Assembly (NCBI GenBank): GCA_030549175.1
Contig: JAUKUA010000003.1
Coordinates: 2,728,001 to 2,792,000, forward strand
DNA length: 64,000 nucleotides
Origin: Lasiosphaeris hirsuta
Lineage: Eukaryota; Ascomycota; Sordariomycetes; Sordariales; Lasiosphaeriaceae
Direction: 5' to 3'
Positions 28,591 through 40,417 of this stretch are shown piece after piece. Position numbers and translations under genes: made by a program. Position 1 is the stretch's first letter. Each line of letters begins with the position of its first letter. The notes under the pieces were generated by a model. That model was not told the DNA's origin, made no database searches, and saw only the letters and a list, made by a program, of their open reading frames with translations.

Positions 28591-29583
28591 ATGGATGTAG
28601 CTCAGACACTGGTCCGGTCAGTGATGCGGGCCTTCTACTCGACGCAGGAGATCCTCGTCGTCGAGGCCTTGGTGACACACTCCGCCCTGCGCGACGACGA
28701 GCTAGCATACTTGATGAAGATGAACCTCAAGGATCTGCACCGTCTATGCGCGACACTGCGTGACGCCCGTTTCCTGACGGTGCATACGCGCCCCGAGGTC
28801 CAGGCTGGCAAGACACGGCCCATCAACCGTACCTACTACTTCATCGACTACCGCCAGACCATCGACGCCATCAAGTGGCGCGTCTATAAGACCGACAAGG
28901 ACATGCAAGGCATCGCCCGGCCCGCTGATGAGAACAAAGAGTACTCGTGCGCCCGCTGCAAAGCTCAGTGGACCCAGATGGAGGTGCTCGACTCCGTCTC
29001 GGCTGCCGGCTTCATTTGCCAGCGCTGCGGCTTCGTACTCGAGCGGTCCAAGGAGCGCGAGGCCCCGGGCCACCAACAACTGTCGCGCATGAATAACCAG
29101 TTTAAGTTTATGACGGACATGCTACAAGAGGTCGACAAGGTCGTCGTGCCCGAGTGCAACTTTGACAAGGCCATCCAGGTCGCCCGCCCTATCGTGCGCG
29201 AGGCTACCTACGAGGTCCTTGCCAGTGTCCCCGTCGAAACTGGCCTGAATAAGCCCTCGGCCGTCAAGGGCCTAGCCAACACCGGGCCAAAGACCATGTC
29301 CGTCACCATCTCGCAGGACAACGATGAGCTAGAGGCCCAGGAGAGCAAGAAGAGAAAGGAGCGTCTGCTGCGTGAGAACGCCTTGCCCATCTGGATGACG
29401 GAAAGTTCTGTGCCAGTAAAGTCACATTTCGCCACTGGCAATGTTGATGGCGATGAAGATGGCGCGCCCGCCAAGAGGGTGAAGCTCGAGACGGCTGATC
29501 CAGGGAGTGACATTGGTGCGCCAAGTATCAAAATGGAGGCCGATGAGGACGAGGATGACCTCGAATTCGAGGATGTGATGTGA
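28591..29583 (+). CDS. TFA1: TFIIE large (alpha) subunit
   Basis: Single exon, 330 aa. TFIIE alpha recruits TFIIH to the RNA polymerase II preinitiation complex. The N-terminal winged-helix domain (MDVAQTLVRSVMRAFY, then HSALRDDELAYLMKM) is followed by a zinc ribbon with Cys pairs at about 120/123 (CARC) and 143/146 (CQRC), a helical segment, and an acidic C-terminus ending DDLEFEDVM. The in-frame upstream ATG at 28408 would add 61 residues, but the family begins at the MD(V/L)AQ block, so 28591 is preferred. It is shorter than some fungal relatives, mainly in the low-complexity tail. Confidence 0.95.
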   Translation: MDVAQTLVRSVMRAFYSTQEILVVEALVTHSALRDDELAYLMKMNLKDLHRLCATLRDARFLTVHTRPEVQAGKTRPINRTYYFIDYRQTIDAIKWRVYKTDKDMQGIARPADENKEYSCARCKAQWTQMEVLDSVSAAGFICQRCGFVLERSKEREAPGHQQLSRMNNQFKFMTDMLQEVDKVVVPECNFDKAIQVARPIVREATYEVLASVPVETGLNKPSAVKGLANTGPKTMSVTISQDNDELEAQESKKRKERLLRENALPIWMTESSVPVKSHFATGNVDGDEDGAPAKRVKLETADPGSDIGAPSIKMEADEDEDDLEFEDVM

Positions 29584-30178
29584 AAAAGTACGAGAGACTA
29601 TCAGTGTCGACACATTACAAATCCTGGATGGCTGGAGGCTTCGAGCCAAGCCTACAGAACTGGCGCCAAGGTGACTACTAGATCACTTCATTTTATTTGA
29701 CATTCGCTGCGGCCATAAATCATAGCCAGGAAATCTAATGCAGGGATTTAGGACGAAGGGGGCGAGATGCGCTCAGCCACTAGCATTCCCTTGTCTTGAC
29801 CATTTGAGGAATATCCTTCTAAGAGATCAACGACCGAGGAACGGTGGCCACAAAAGCCATACTTGGCAATATCTAACGGTAGCTAAAAAAGAGAACTGCC
29901 GCCTTCACGCGGATAGGAAGCTTAGTCAAATAACGCCGGCACGGTCATCCATCATCGAGGACACCACACAACCCAAAACAAAGCTAGACACACCGAGCCA
30001 GGCCCTATATAATTACATAGTGGGAATTCCCTTAACAGAAAGCTTGGCTGTACAAAAGCATCTATCATCGCTGCCCGTGTCAAGTCAGTTCGTTAATCCG
30101 TAGCTCCCCGCGCACCCCTTACACCAAACACAGGAAACCTTATCGCCCACCCAGCTCGATTTTCTAGACATTTCCCAA
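29584..30178. other. convergent spacer TFIIE-alpha / SMC1
   Basis: 595 bp between convergent genes, holding both 3' UTRs. It is AT-richer than the coding DNA; a short frame at 29738-30103 has no recognisable features. No gene is seen. Confidence 0.65.
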
Positions 30179-33100
30179 TCAAGCATATTTCCGAAGCTGT
30201 GTAGTTGATAGCGTTAGTAATCTGAGCCCGCTTAGGGTTGAAATATGTATAAAACTCACATCCAACGTCAACGCCCGAGAGCTGTTGACATCCTGGTCGC
30301 GGTACACGCCTACCAGACTCTCGCTGTCCTGGAATAGGCCAGCCTTGAGACTGATGACGATGAACTGCATGCCCGGCCCGGCATGCTCACGGATGTACTT
30401 CTTGATTTTGTCGACATTAGCATTGTCGAGCGCCGCATCGACCTCGTCGAGCACGAAGAAAGGGCTGGGTTGGTAGCTGTGAATGGCAAACAGCAGCGCT
30501 AGCGCCGCCATCGTCTTCTCGCCACCCGACAGGTGCTCCATGTCGCGAAAGCGTTTGAGCGGCGGCATGGCATGATACTTGATACCCGACAAGTATGGTG
30601 TCTCTGTGTCCTCCTCGATGTCGAGGTATGCCTGGCCGCCAAGTGGGTATGCGTCGGACCGCGTCAACTCCTTGTACACGTGCGTGATCTGCTCCTGGAT
30701 GTGCATAAAGGCCTTGTTGAAGAGATCAAAGCGCTTTCCCTTGACCTGGGCAAAGGCCTCGCGCGCCGCCTTGAGCGCTGCGCGCGAGTCCTCGAAGTCC
30801 TGCTCTGTCGACTCCAGGCGCGACTTGACCGACTCTAGACGCTCAATCGCGCGCATGTTGGGGTTGAGCTTCTCGAGCTCGGCTGTAAGTGAAGAGATCT
30901 GCTCCTGAAGCTTTTCCTCGATTCCCTCGTCGTCGGGCTGTTTTTTAGACGTTAGCGTAGATTCCTTGATGAAAGACATGTTTTCTTACGTTTTTGAGGT
31001 CCTCTTTGAGTCCTTCAAAGTCAAGCTCGATGCCATAGTCATCCATAGCAGCCTCAAGTACTTCAGCTTCTGCATCCTCATCGTCCTCGTCGTCGAGATC
31101 CATGGCATCCTGGTCTTTCCTGAGGAGCACGTCCTCGTTGGGGATGTCATCAAGAGACCCCTCAATCAGGGGAATCTGGATTTGCTCGAGCTTGCATCTC
31201 CTCAGCAGGGCAAGCTTCCCTGCACTATTTTTCTGGACCGTCGCTTCTAGGTTGCTGATTTCTTTTAACCTACCATCAATGTCCTTGCTTCTTTTCTGCA
31301 GCTCTTGTTTGACCTCGGCTACCTTTTTGGACCTTTCAGCATGCGTGACCTTGACCTCTTCTAGGGTCTCCTGAAGGGCTTCGAGCTCGTCCTGGTCTTG
31401 GCCCAACGCCTCCTCGATATCAGACTTTTCCTGCTGAAAGGTTTGGACGTTCTGCTCGTGGTGTCGTAGGGTTCCCTCCATGGTTTTCACTCTATCATTT
31501 AATGTATTGTGCTGTGAAGTTTCCCAAGTTAGGTTGTTTTGGATCCGCTCCTTCTGCAAGTTAAAGTCCTGGCGTGTTTGGGCGGCTTTGGTCTCGTTCT
31601 CTCCCTGCTGTTGCTGGTACGCACGAATATTTTCGTAACCAAGTCTTTTGCAGAACCCGGCAAAGACCTTGTCCTCGACTTCGGATATTGCTTTCTCAAA
31701 CTTGGCAACGGTTGTGCGTGTACGTTGCAGCCCTTCCTCTTTCTCTCCGTACTTTGGCTCATACTCATCGAGCTGTGCCTCCTGATGTTCAAGCTCCTTC
31801 TGTTTGCTCTTGAGATTTTTCTCAAAGGCGATAAGCTCGTTTTGCTGAATCCTCAGACGCTGCTCCAATGCCGCGATTTCGTTGTGCAGAGTCTCCTCAG
31901 CAGCTCCTTGCCGAGCAGGTCGAGTCAGCTTAGCGAGCTCATCCTTGAACTCCTCAGCCATGCGTTGGAGATTCTGGACGTCGTGCTCCTCAAAACGACG
32001 CTTGCCACCCTTATCCTCAGGTAAACGCCCACCTGTCATGGTGCCGGCTTTGTGAATCACATAACCGTCGACAGTCACGGCCTTGACCTGTATTTTCCTG
32101 CCATAGACAATGTCTTTGGCGATATTGAGTGCATCGCAAACAACAGAGCCACCGCAAGCATAGGCGATTGCACGCTCCAGGGAAGGGTCAAAGTCGATGG
32201 TATCGATGGTAAGTCGAGCTCCCGAGATACCCTTCACTGCAGAGTTTGAGGTATTGACCTTAATGTTGTCGAGAGGGATGAAGGTCATAGGCGGGAACCG
32301 TTGCTCTTTGAGATATTGGACGCAATCCATGCCGATTTTTTCAGTATCAACAATGACTGCGTCAAACTCACGACCCATCGCTGTGATAATGGCCTCGTCG
32401 TATTTCTTCTGCTTGGGCTTGCATAGCTCACCGACTCGACCGCGAACACCAGGATAGATACGCTTGAGATCGCTTATCATGTTCTTCGTCCTGGTCTCCT
32501 TCTCGTTCTGCCGCCGACCCCTGTCGGCCTCGTCTAGCTTCTTGAGCACAACTCGGAGTTTCTCGTCAATCTCGGTATACTTGTTGTTTATCCGAATCCG
32601 CTCCGACTGAACACTGCTGAACTCCTTCTTTTTGCCTTCAATTTCGCTGGAGATCTGCTGAACAGCGTCCTTGCAAGCATTCCTGCGATCCTGAATCGTT
32701 TGGACATCGGCTTGGAGCTTGTCGACAGCAGATTGGAAGCTGTCTATCTTTCCCTTCAGACTATTCACTGTTACCTCGTCGCTCTTCAGTTGCCTCGACA
32801 GATTTTGCAGTTTTGCCTGATTATCTGACGATTTCCTCATCGCCTCAGCTTGCAGAGTGGTGAATTCCTTTCGATCCGCGTCGGTAAGCTCCTTGCCCTG
32901 CTTCTTTAGCGACTCGGCCAAATCTGACTCGAACTTTTGCCTAGCTTTTTCGACTTTGGATAGCTCGTCCTTCAGCTTCTTGATACTAGCAATTTGAGCA
33001 TCTCGGTCCTTTTTTACCTCAGCAATCCGCTTCCGTAGTCCCGTCATGTTCTGCTGACTTTGCGCGATCTTTTCGTCGATCGGGACCAAGCTGTTCTCCC

Positions 33101-34218
33101 TCTCCTCGATGCTCCTCTCTTTTGCCTTGATGTTCCTTTCGAGTTTGTTGGCCTCACGACTGACGGTAGCCTGCTCTTTTCGGGCGGCTTCTAGCTTCTT
33201 CTCATAGGCCTCAACATTACGACGAAACTCTTTAAGGTTCTCTTGGTGCTCCTGGATCTGGGCGCTGGATTCATCCATTACGCGCTGGAAGTGGTACAGC
33301 TTCCATAGAATATGAGTGATGACGGCGTCATCCCTTTCCTCAGTCTTCTTCTGAAAGTTCTCAGCCTCCTTCTTCTGTTCCTGGTATTGTTTGATTTCCG
33401 AGTTGATGCCCCTCCTCCGATGGAGCTGGAAATTCTGATTCTCAGTGGCTTGTTCAGTTTCTGCTTGCAGTTTCTCGTATTCGGCCTTATATTCTAAGCT
33501 CCCCGAAATCTGTTCTATCAAGCGAGTGAGGTCCTGCGGGGATTGCGCTGCGATGGCCTCGACATCTCCTTGGAAGACAAGGAAATTGCGGGCCTTAATC
33601 AGAATGTTCTCCGCCTCGAGGGCTTCGTTGTATTGCAGCGCGGTGACGACACGGTCGTTGATACGATACTCGCTAGCACCACTGCTTGTGATGCTGCGCT
33701 TCCACTTTTGCTCGTCGCCTGCGTCATCCTCGTAGACAGCCATAACCCAGGCGGTCTTGGGATCGTTCCGAGAGGCCCTTTGCGAAGGGTCGTCGCCGTC
33801 CCCGTTTTCGAAGCCATTGACATGACCGTTCGTAGCTGGTGCTGCAGTTCCATCGTCTTGGATCTTGGACGTTTTCATCACTCGGCCACGGTAAACAAGG
33901 TCTCTGAGATGAGTCGATCGGAGATGTGAGGATTTGATGCCTAGGACAAAGGAGATGGCATCCATCCTAGTGAACAAAAAGGATTGCGCTTGTCAATACC
34001 TGGACAACCGAGTTGACGCGACGTGTTGCATAGACTCACGAGTTTGACTTTCCCGAGCCATTTGGGCCAATGATAGAGGTAAAATAGGAGTCGCCAAACA
34101 AGAGGGTATGGTGGCCCTTGTAGGACTTGAAATCTAGTATTGAATGTCAGATAGCAAATCGCGCGATCAAGATATTGCGGAACGCACTGAAAAGCTCGAG
34201 GCGAATGAGCTTCCCCAT
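30179..34218 (-). CDS. SMC1: cohesin subunit Smc1
   Basis: Five exons: 34218-34188, 34133-34040, 33966-30990, 30937-30260, 30196-30179, giving 1265 aa. Introns are 52-73 nt. The first exon encodes MGKLIRLELF, and splicing yields NFKSYKG, then Walker A GPNGSGKSN (about residues 33-41). Two long coiled coils flank a hinge (about 547-700, starting VRGRVGELCKPKQ). The C-terminal head has the ABC signature LSGGEKTMAA (about 1166) and Walker B FFVLDEVDAALDN. The last exon is 18 nt and encodes LRKYA; without it the frame runs into intron sequence. Smc1 pairs with Smc3 and kleisin Scc1 to hold sister chromatids. It is head-to-head with GPC1. Confidence 0.98.
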
Positions 34219-35509
34219 TGTCGCGACTGGTCGTGAATGTGGGGGAAATTCTTGTCTAGCTGTCGCGTGGAGGAACGGGGCAAAAACGCGAGTTTACGCG
34301 ATTAGCATTAAGAAAGGGATGTTTGCGCAACCATAGAGCTCGGAAACGCGCGTGAAGTTGATGTGTGGGTGAAGTTTTGGCGATTCGGACTTGGTTTGGT
34401 TCAATCGCAGGTGGGTTGCGCTTTGCAGGTTCGCGATCGACCCATAAATTTGCCAACGCGAAGAGCCATGATGGTGGGGGAAGCGGTCCCAAACGGGCGA
34501 GGTATGCGCCAGGGAAGGCCGGGCCAAGGTGCTTGCACGGTAAGGGTTAGGGTTATACATCCATCCGTTTGTCCCTTCCTTTGACCATCCCTTCTGGACA
34601 TCCTCAGAGTCAAACGCTACTACGTTTCTATCCAGGGATTTAAAAATCTAGCTATATATACCTTTGCAAAGAGTCCGAATCCGAGAGCGCTCTTAGATCC
34701 AGTCACTGGTGAGTCGCCAGGGCCAGAAACTCTTGAAACTGAGTCTCCAAACACTTGCAGCCTGGAAATTGGGGTCACCAGTACACTAGTCGAACGGGCT
34801 GGGGTTGGAGCTGGAGGCGTCGGTCCACTTAAAACTGAGAACAAGGACACGGTCGTGGCTGCGACCAGTAACAGGGCTCTAGAGTGGCGCTAGCACCTGC
34901 AGCACCAACGTCAACACCGTCGTCACAAGCTAGAGATTCCATTCCTGGCTTTTTGAATCACAAGCTTCTGTCACGATCCACCTACCACGAAAGCCATCCA
35001 CAACCCACAAAGAAACGATGCCGTTTCGATACCTCGTCGAAGCCACAAAGTAAAACATCACCGGCTAGCTATTCTTCGACGTGTTTGACCATTTGTTGTG
35101 TTGCACAACCGACGACCGCGTCCTGCTACCTTTTCCAGGCTAGAAATTCGCGGGTCGAAGTCTGAGGCTGGCCTTGCAGTCGCCAAGCATCTGACGGACC
35201 TTGTCCAATGTTGATGGGATCGTCTTCTTTCCACCCGCGCCCTATTTCGGCTCATCAAGCTCGAGACGAGCGAGTATTATACAGCTAGTATCGAGGAGAG
35301 CAGTCCAGGTGTAAGTCGACGCCCCACTTGATGACGAAACGCAAATTCACAACACGAAGCGTCTATCAAGGCCTTGGTTTCACAATAAAGTAAATCGCCT
35401 CATTTCCATGGGGTTTACGCGCTGACACTGTTTCTCTTAGAAAACGCCCGAGTCGTCTATCTAGCATTTTATCCACCGACCAAACCCACACAGAGAAATT
35501 ATTGCGAAG
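34219..35509. other. divergent spacer SMC1 / GPC1
   Basis: About 1.3 kb shared upstream region. It holds a telomere-like box (34541-34555) about 320 nt from the SMC1 ATG and an AT-rich TATATATA stretch near 34652. Several short frames on both strands are judged spurious. Confidence 0.6.
34541..34555. promoter_or_regulatory. telomere-like TAAGGG/TTAGGG box
   Basis: TAAGGGTTAGGGTTA: about two and a half telomeric units, one with a base change, in the SMC1/GPC1 promoter. Such teloboxes can bind Tbf1/TRF-type proteins. Too short to call a telomeric relic; a promoter role is inferred from position only. Confidence 0.4.
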
Positions 35510-37195
35510 ATGGCAGATCGGGACACCCTCGAACGTCCCCAAATACCCGCCCCAAGCCATAAATCCGAAGGCGCATCCACAGACAGCGAGGCAGTCTTGA
35601 CTCCGGACCCTAGCGGAACCCCTATCCTGGCCACGTCTGTTCCTGAGCATGCCGTCGACACTCCTACATTGGGGCCTACCACCCCGAAGAGCTCTAGGCT
35701 ATCCAGGAACCCATCTTTTTCGGGGAGCAGCTCATACCACGAGGACTGGGACGCTTTTCCGCCACTAGACCGGCTGACAGTGCTCGATCTTCTCGATAAC
35801 TTTGCCCTCCCGCAGCAGCTAGAGAAGCTTCAAAAGGGAATTTCGGCCCAGACAGAAAAGGTACGGAAGTCTCGCGAGGCTTTGAAGAATAAGAGCCAGG
35901 TAGCCCGCGAGCGCATGGTGGACGAATGGCGAAGGCGCGTTCCCTCGGCCGACGAACAGCTCGAACGGTATAGGAAGCGGATGCGCTCGAGCGTTGAAAA
36001 GTTGGGTAACCGATGGAACGACACCAAAGTCATCACGCTGCGCGAGAAGATTTCGTTTATCTTTGGAGTACTCAACATATTCATGAGCGGGTACCTGATC
36101 GGTGGATACCCTGAAGGATTCCATCTGTGGTACACAGCCCAGGTCTTGTACTTCATGCCGATCAGGTTCTACACGTACCACAAGCGGGGATACCACTACT
36201 TCCTTGCCGATTTGTGCTACTTTGTCAATTTCCTGCTGCTTTTAAGCATATGGATATTCCCCAGCTCCAAGCGCCTCTTCACGGCCGTCTACTGCCTAGC
36301 CTTCGGCAACAACGCCGTCGCGATCATCATGTGGCGTAATTCGCTCGTCTTCCACAGCTTCGACAAAGTTACTTCGCTCTTCATCCACATCATGCCGTGC
36401 GCGACGCTGCACTGCATCGTACACCTTCTCGAACCTGAAGCCCAAAGGCAGCGCTTCCCTGCCATCTGGGCCGTCAAGACGTCACCGCCAGGCTCACCAA
36501 CGGCTTACGCCAACGTGTTTTCGATGCTTGCCTGGTCCACCATCCCTTACGCCTTCTGGCAACTCAGCTACTACTTCTTCATCACAGTGCGCCGTCGCGA
36601 CAAGATTGCCGCCGGCCGACCGACGTCGTTCACCTGGCTGCGCAAATCCTACTCTAAGGTTTGGATCGGCCGTATCGTCCTCTCACTTCCCGAGACCCTG
36701 CAGGAAATGGCCTTCATGCTCATACAGTACATGTATGCCGTCTTAACTATGCTCCCTTGCCCGCTGTGGTTTTATAGCCGCTGGGCCTCAGCTATCTTCT
36801 TGATGGTGGTTTTTGCCTGGTCTGTCTACAATGGCGCGACGTTTTACATCGACGTGTTTGGCAAGCGCTTCCAGAAGGAGCTCGAGGCGATGAAGGCAGA
36901 GGTCGCGAAGTGGCAGAATAGTCTCCCGCACGACGGCGGGCTGCACAGCCCGTTGTTAGCACCGCACTCGGGTGCTGAAGGTGGAATAGGAGTTGACGAG
37001 GGAGATGCGGGCAAGGGGAAGGTCCAGGATGATGGAACGAGCAGTATTGAAGACGTGGAGAATATCCCGCTGCTGAATGATGAGCGGCCAGCGGCAGTCG
37101 TCGCCACGGGGGCGGAGCCCGACGTTAATTTGGACGGCGGTGCGAAGGATATTGCCCGGGAGCGCAGGGTGTTTCTGGAGCCGAACATGCTATGA
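35510..37195 (+). CDS. GPC1: glycerophosphocholine acyltransferase Gpc1 (DUF2838)
   Basis: Single exon, 561 aa. Gpc1 acylates glycerophosphocholine with acyl-CoA to lysophosphatidylcholine, part of phosphatidylcholine remodelling in the ER. The N-terminal 80 residues are Ser/Pro-rich and disordered, then a charged coiled segment leads to the polytopic core. About eight hydrophobic segments start near 180 (ISFIFGVLNIFMSGYLIGG) and continue through YFVNFLLLLSIWIF, LFIHIMPCATLHCIVHL, WQLSYYFFITV and ending near 450 (FLMVVFAWSVYNGATFYIDV). The block FMPIRFYTYHKRGYHYFLAD and IMWRNSLVFHSFDKVTSLFIH are family hallmarks. The acidic cytosolic tail is longer than in yeast (432 aa). The ATG at 35510 is the first in frame. 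Confidence 0.93.
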   Translation: MADRDTLERPQIPAPSHKSEGASTDSEAVLTPDPSGTPILATSVPEHAVDTPTLGPTTPKSSRLSRNPSFSGSSSYHEDWDAFPPLDRLTVLDLLDNFALPQQLEKLQKGISAQTEKVRKSREALKNKSQVARERMVDEWRRRVPSADEQLERYRKRMRSSVEKLGNRWNDTKVITLREKISFIFGVLNIFMSGYLIGGYPEGFHLWYTAQVLYFMPIRFYTYHKRGYHYFLADLCYFVNFLLLLSIWIFPSSKRLFTAVYCLAFGNNAVAIIMWRNSLVFHSFDKVTSLFIHIMPCATLHCIVHLLEPEAQRQRFPAIWAVKTSPPGSPTAYANVFSMLAWSTIPYAFWQLSYYFFITVRRRDKIAAGRPTSFTWLRKSYSKVWIGRIVLSLPETLQEMAFMLIQYMYAVLTMLPCPLWFYSRWASAIFLMVVFAWSVYNGATFYIDVFGKRFQKELEAMKAEVAKWQNSLPHDGGLHSPLLAPHSGAEGGIGVDEGDAGKGKVQDDGTSSIEDVENIPLLNDERPAAVVATGAEPDVNLDGGAKDIARERRVFLEPNML

Positions 37196-38466
37196 CTTAT
37201 GATTATCAACTTTTTTAGCATGTTGCGTGGTATTCTCATTAGGTGGCTCGAGCAAGTTCTGACGCGAAATCAATATGGAGTTATGTTTGGTCCGGGTGTC
37301 TGATGGAGATGATAGGTTTCCTTTTTTTTTTCTCGTTTCTATCTGTGTGGGTGCGGGCCGGGATACAATCACTTTAGGCTCTGCAAGGAAGATTATGGAG
37401 TACCAAGGGAGAAAAGCAACCTCTCGTTTACGTGGCAGTGGGGATCGAAAGAGGATATATCGTTACCATACCGTTCCCAAAGACTTGAGGAGGGTTTCTC
37501 GGATTCGACCAGGGTTTTGCTGCCTTTTCCGTCCTTTTTTCCTCCTGGTGGCTGTCGTTGGCTTTGCGGTATACCCCCTTTGTTACCTTTATATATGTGT
37601 AGTGGTTAACTAGCTAGTGCTGCGTCGTATCATTATGGTTTTGCAGACATGGAGAGTGTTGATCCTGAGACTCCTCGAGTGTTAAAAACCGTTCCAGAAA
37701 CTGCCGAATATGTTCATTTAAAGTTGTTGGCTTATTGTCAAACCAACGGCTAAGTCAAAGTTCTCCGCTTTCATAAGACTGGTGCCGTTGGCTCCACACA
37801 GAGAGCTGCATTACTGCATCGAGCCGAAACATGTTGAGGACCCTTTGTCATTCGGGATCTGTCATGACCCCTGACTACCTTTATAGGGCTCCACTGGTTT
37901 ACAGTGAAATAGACATACATGCGTAGTACATACACTCAAATGCTAGCATTCGGCTCAGCAGTAGTTGGTCGAAAAGTGACGGGGTGTCAAATAGCTTCTA
38001 CCTGACTACACCTCCCATAACGTCAGATAAACCCTCCCAGCCCAAAACACCTATAGAGCCTAGGGCAAAATCACCGCCATTGCCGCTTTGCCCATCCCAA
38101 TGCAACGTCCAGTGCTGGGGTCCTTTAAGTGCTGGTTTATGCCACCCAAACACATGAAAAACGCTTTCCCCTTGCCTTGAGGCAAAATAATCAAACAAGT
38201 AGATAAATAACGCCCAGCCCAATGTCGCCGTTGATGCAAGAATACAGTCAATTCTGTCAATCGCCTCCCTGGACAGCCAGAGGGTTGAGCAGATTTGGGG
38301 TATTTTGTTCCTGAGTTGGTCGTATGAGTCGTGTCCCTCTCCTCCTATTTTCCTCTCTAAGGGGAGATTTTCGCTGCTGTCGTAATGAACAGGGCTGGAT
38401 GAGGTGTGATATCGTGAGTCGTAGAGTTGAGTTTCGACCACCCTTTCCGTTTCCTTCACGGGTCTT
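37196..38466. other. convergent spacer GPC1 / CDH1
   Basis: About 1.27 kb between convergent genes, with an AT-rich first half including a T10 run near 37321. It holds both 3' UTRs. The 201-codon frame at 37998-38603 overlaps the end of CDH1 in another phase and has no family features. Confidence 0.6.
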
Positions 38467-40417
38467 TCATCGAATAACTCCCCAGTCCTGGAGTCGCACG
38501 CTCCCTCCTCCGTCGCTGTCCTCCCTTGCCCCAGGCCTCTTGCCAAATACGTTCCAAAAGCGCAACGTCTCGTCTCCTGCGCCGGTAACCACCACTCGGC
38601 CATCTGGGCTCATGGCCAGGTAAAGTACCCGATAGGTATGCCCGGTCAGACTGGCCACCTGTGTCATGGATGGATATTTCCAAACAACGATCTGGTTCTG
38701 GCTGTACCCGTGCGTCGAAACAATCTCGTTCGAATTCTTTGACCACGCAAGGTTGCACACCTGACTTCCTGTGTCAATCTCGTTGACCACCGTGCCGCGA
38801 AGGGTGTCATGAAAGATGATCCGGCGGTCGGCCGTACCGCCACCGGATGCCAAGAGTCCGCGTTGGTGTGGCGACCATGCAATTGCTTTGACGGCCGCTG
38901 TGTGGTCCGAAAACTTGAAAAGCGGCGTGTCCGACAGCTTGTCCCAAACCATTAATTTGTTGTCATTGCCACCGCTTGCAAGCTGCCCATCTTCGCAGTT
39001 CCATTTCAAGCCGCAAACCTCTTGTTTGTGGCCAACTAACTTCTTCAGCCATTGATCGGGTGCTCGGACATCGCGGTGGTATATCGAACGATCCCGGGAT
39101 CCAGAAGTCAAAATATGCGTGTTCCATGCCAAGGAGCCCACCCGGGCGGTGTGCCCCGTCATGGTCCGCAGTCTCCTCGATTTCTCCGCATCCCAGATCT
39201 GCACCAAGCCCTTCCCCGTGCCAATTGCAATATGCGTCCCCTTCTGGATCCAGGACACGCTTGTGACCGTGTCATCATCGAGCGTGCAAAGCTTGTTCAC
39301 TCGGCTGGTCTGGGCATTCCACATGTAGACGCTTGACCCTAATCCAACACCAAGAACGTTGGCACTCCCCCAGTCCACCAGGTTCAGGTAAAAGTCATCT
39401 GCCAGTTCGGGGGCGTCCAGAACCTTGTAAGGCACTTTGCTGACAGCGCGCGGTTGCCGTCTCGGACTAAGAAGCATTTGCTGGCTGCCAAACCTGACGG
39501 GCGACAGGCTATAGATTTCGGATCGCGTGTCCAAATTGGGGCCATGTCGGCTTTGAGGCGTCCTTGACGGCGTTGGATGACCTTGAATATTGGCGTGATG
39601 TCGTGGAGACACATAAGAGAATAAGTTCTTGTGCGGTGTCGAGGGAGTCAAATTTGCGGGAAGCGAAGACACCGGGCCGTTGTTGGGAGGAGTATGGGAT
39701 CTTGTGCCATCATGAGGGTGTCCACTATGCGAGCCTGTTCGGCCAGTGTCTGGAGACATGTTTGGCGGCGTGACCTGGGGAATCGAGTTTTCAAACAACT
39801 CGGCCCGCAACAAAGTCGAGAACGTCCGATTCGCTTCTTCGGCTGCGGAATTGTTAGCGAGATCTATTCGACAGCTCCCTGTGATTCCGACTTACTCCGC
39901 TGAAAATGCAATTCACCATGCGGCGTCCGTTTTTTCTGCCGAGAAGGCGTCGCAGGCGAGCCATCTTCATGTAAAAGGCTGAAGCTTGCTTGGAGATCTT
40001 GGCCAGATCTCGTGGGAATAAAGCTAGGCGATGGCGTTAGCATGACTTTGTGTCTCTCAGAGCCCAGGTTCCAAATCGAAAATAAACTAACCGATCACCA
40101 TTGATACGTTGTCGCTTCCTATGCGGACTTGCACCGGGCGTACTGTCCCTCGAATGGCGAGGCTGTAACGCGCTGCCGCTGCTCACAGCATCGAGATCCA
40201 AACCTCCTGCGCGACCAATCTCGGGCGGCCTCGAGCCTAACCTCCCACTTCGGCTGCTGTCGCTTTGCCTTGACTCGACCCGCAGACCTCCCGACGGCTG
40301 AGGACTCGCAGGAATTCTCGCCGGTGTCGAGGCCGACGTGCTATTCCCATCTACCATTGGTCGTTTCAATATGGCCGAGAGCCCGGCCACGCCTGAGACG
40401 TCGCCGTTGATCCCCAT
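38467..40417 (-). CDS. CDH1: APC/C activator Cdh1 (Fizzy-related) WD40 protein
   Basis: Three exons: 40417-40092, 40023-39896, 39842-38467; introns 68 and 53 nt; 609 aa. Splicing creates the C-box GDRFIPTRSGQ (about 107-117), which binds the anaphase-promoting complex, and then ANRTFSTLLRAELFE. The start of the propeller, KVPYKVLDAPELADDFYLN (about 289), is Cdh1-type rather than Cdc20-type. Seven WD40 blades follow to about 595, and the protein ends in the Ile-Arg (IR) tail that docks on APC/C. The first ATG (40417) is used; eight upstream codons are open but begin at TTG. Ser/Pro sites in the N-terminal half are candidate CDK sites, as known for the family. It targets mitotic cyclins and other substrates for ubiquitination in late mitosis and G1. 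Confidence 0.96.

Noticed and set aside
34541..34555. Interstitial telomere relic
   Set aside because: Only about two and a half units, one imperfect; a promoter telobox explains it better.
25969..40417. A functional chromosome-maintenance cluster (PolX, TFIIE, SMC1, CDH1)
   Set aside because: The genes are on mixed strands with ordinary promoters and unrelated families between them; proximity is likely chance.
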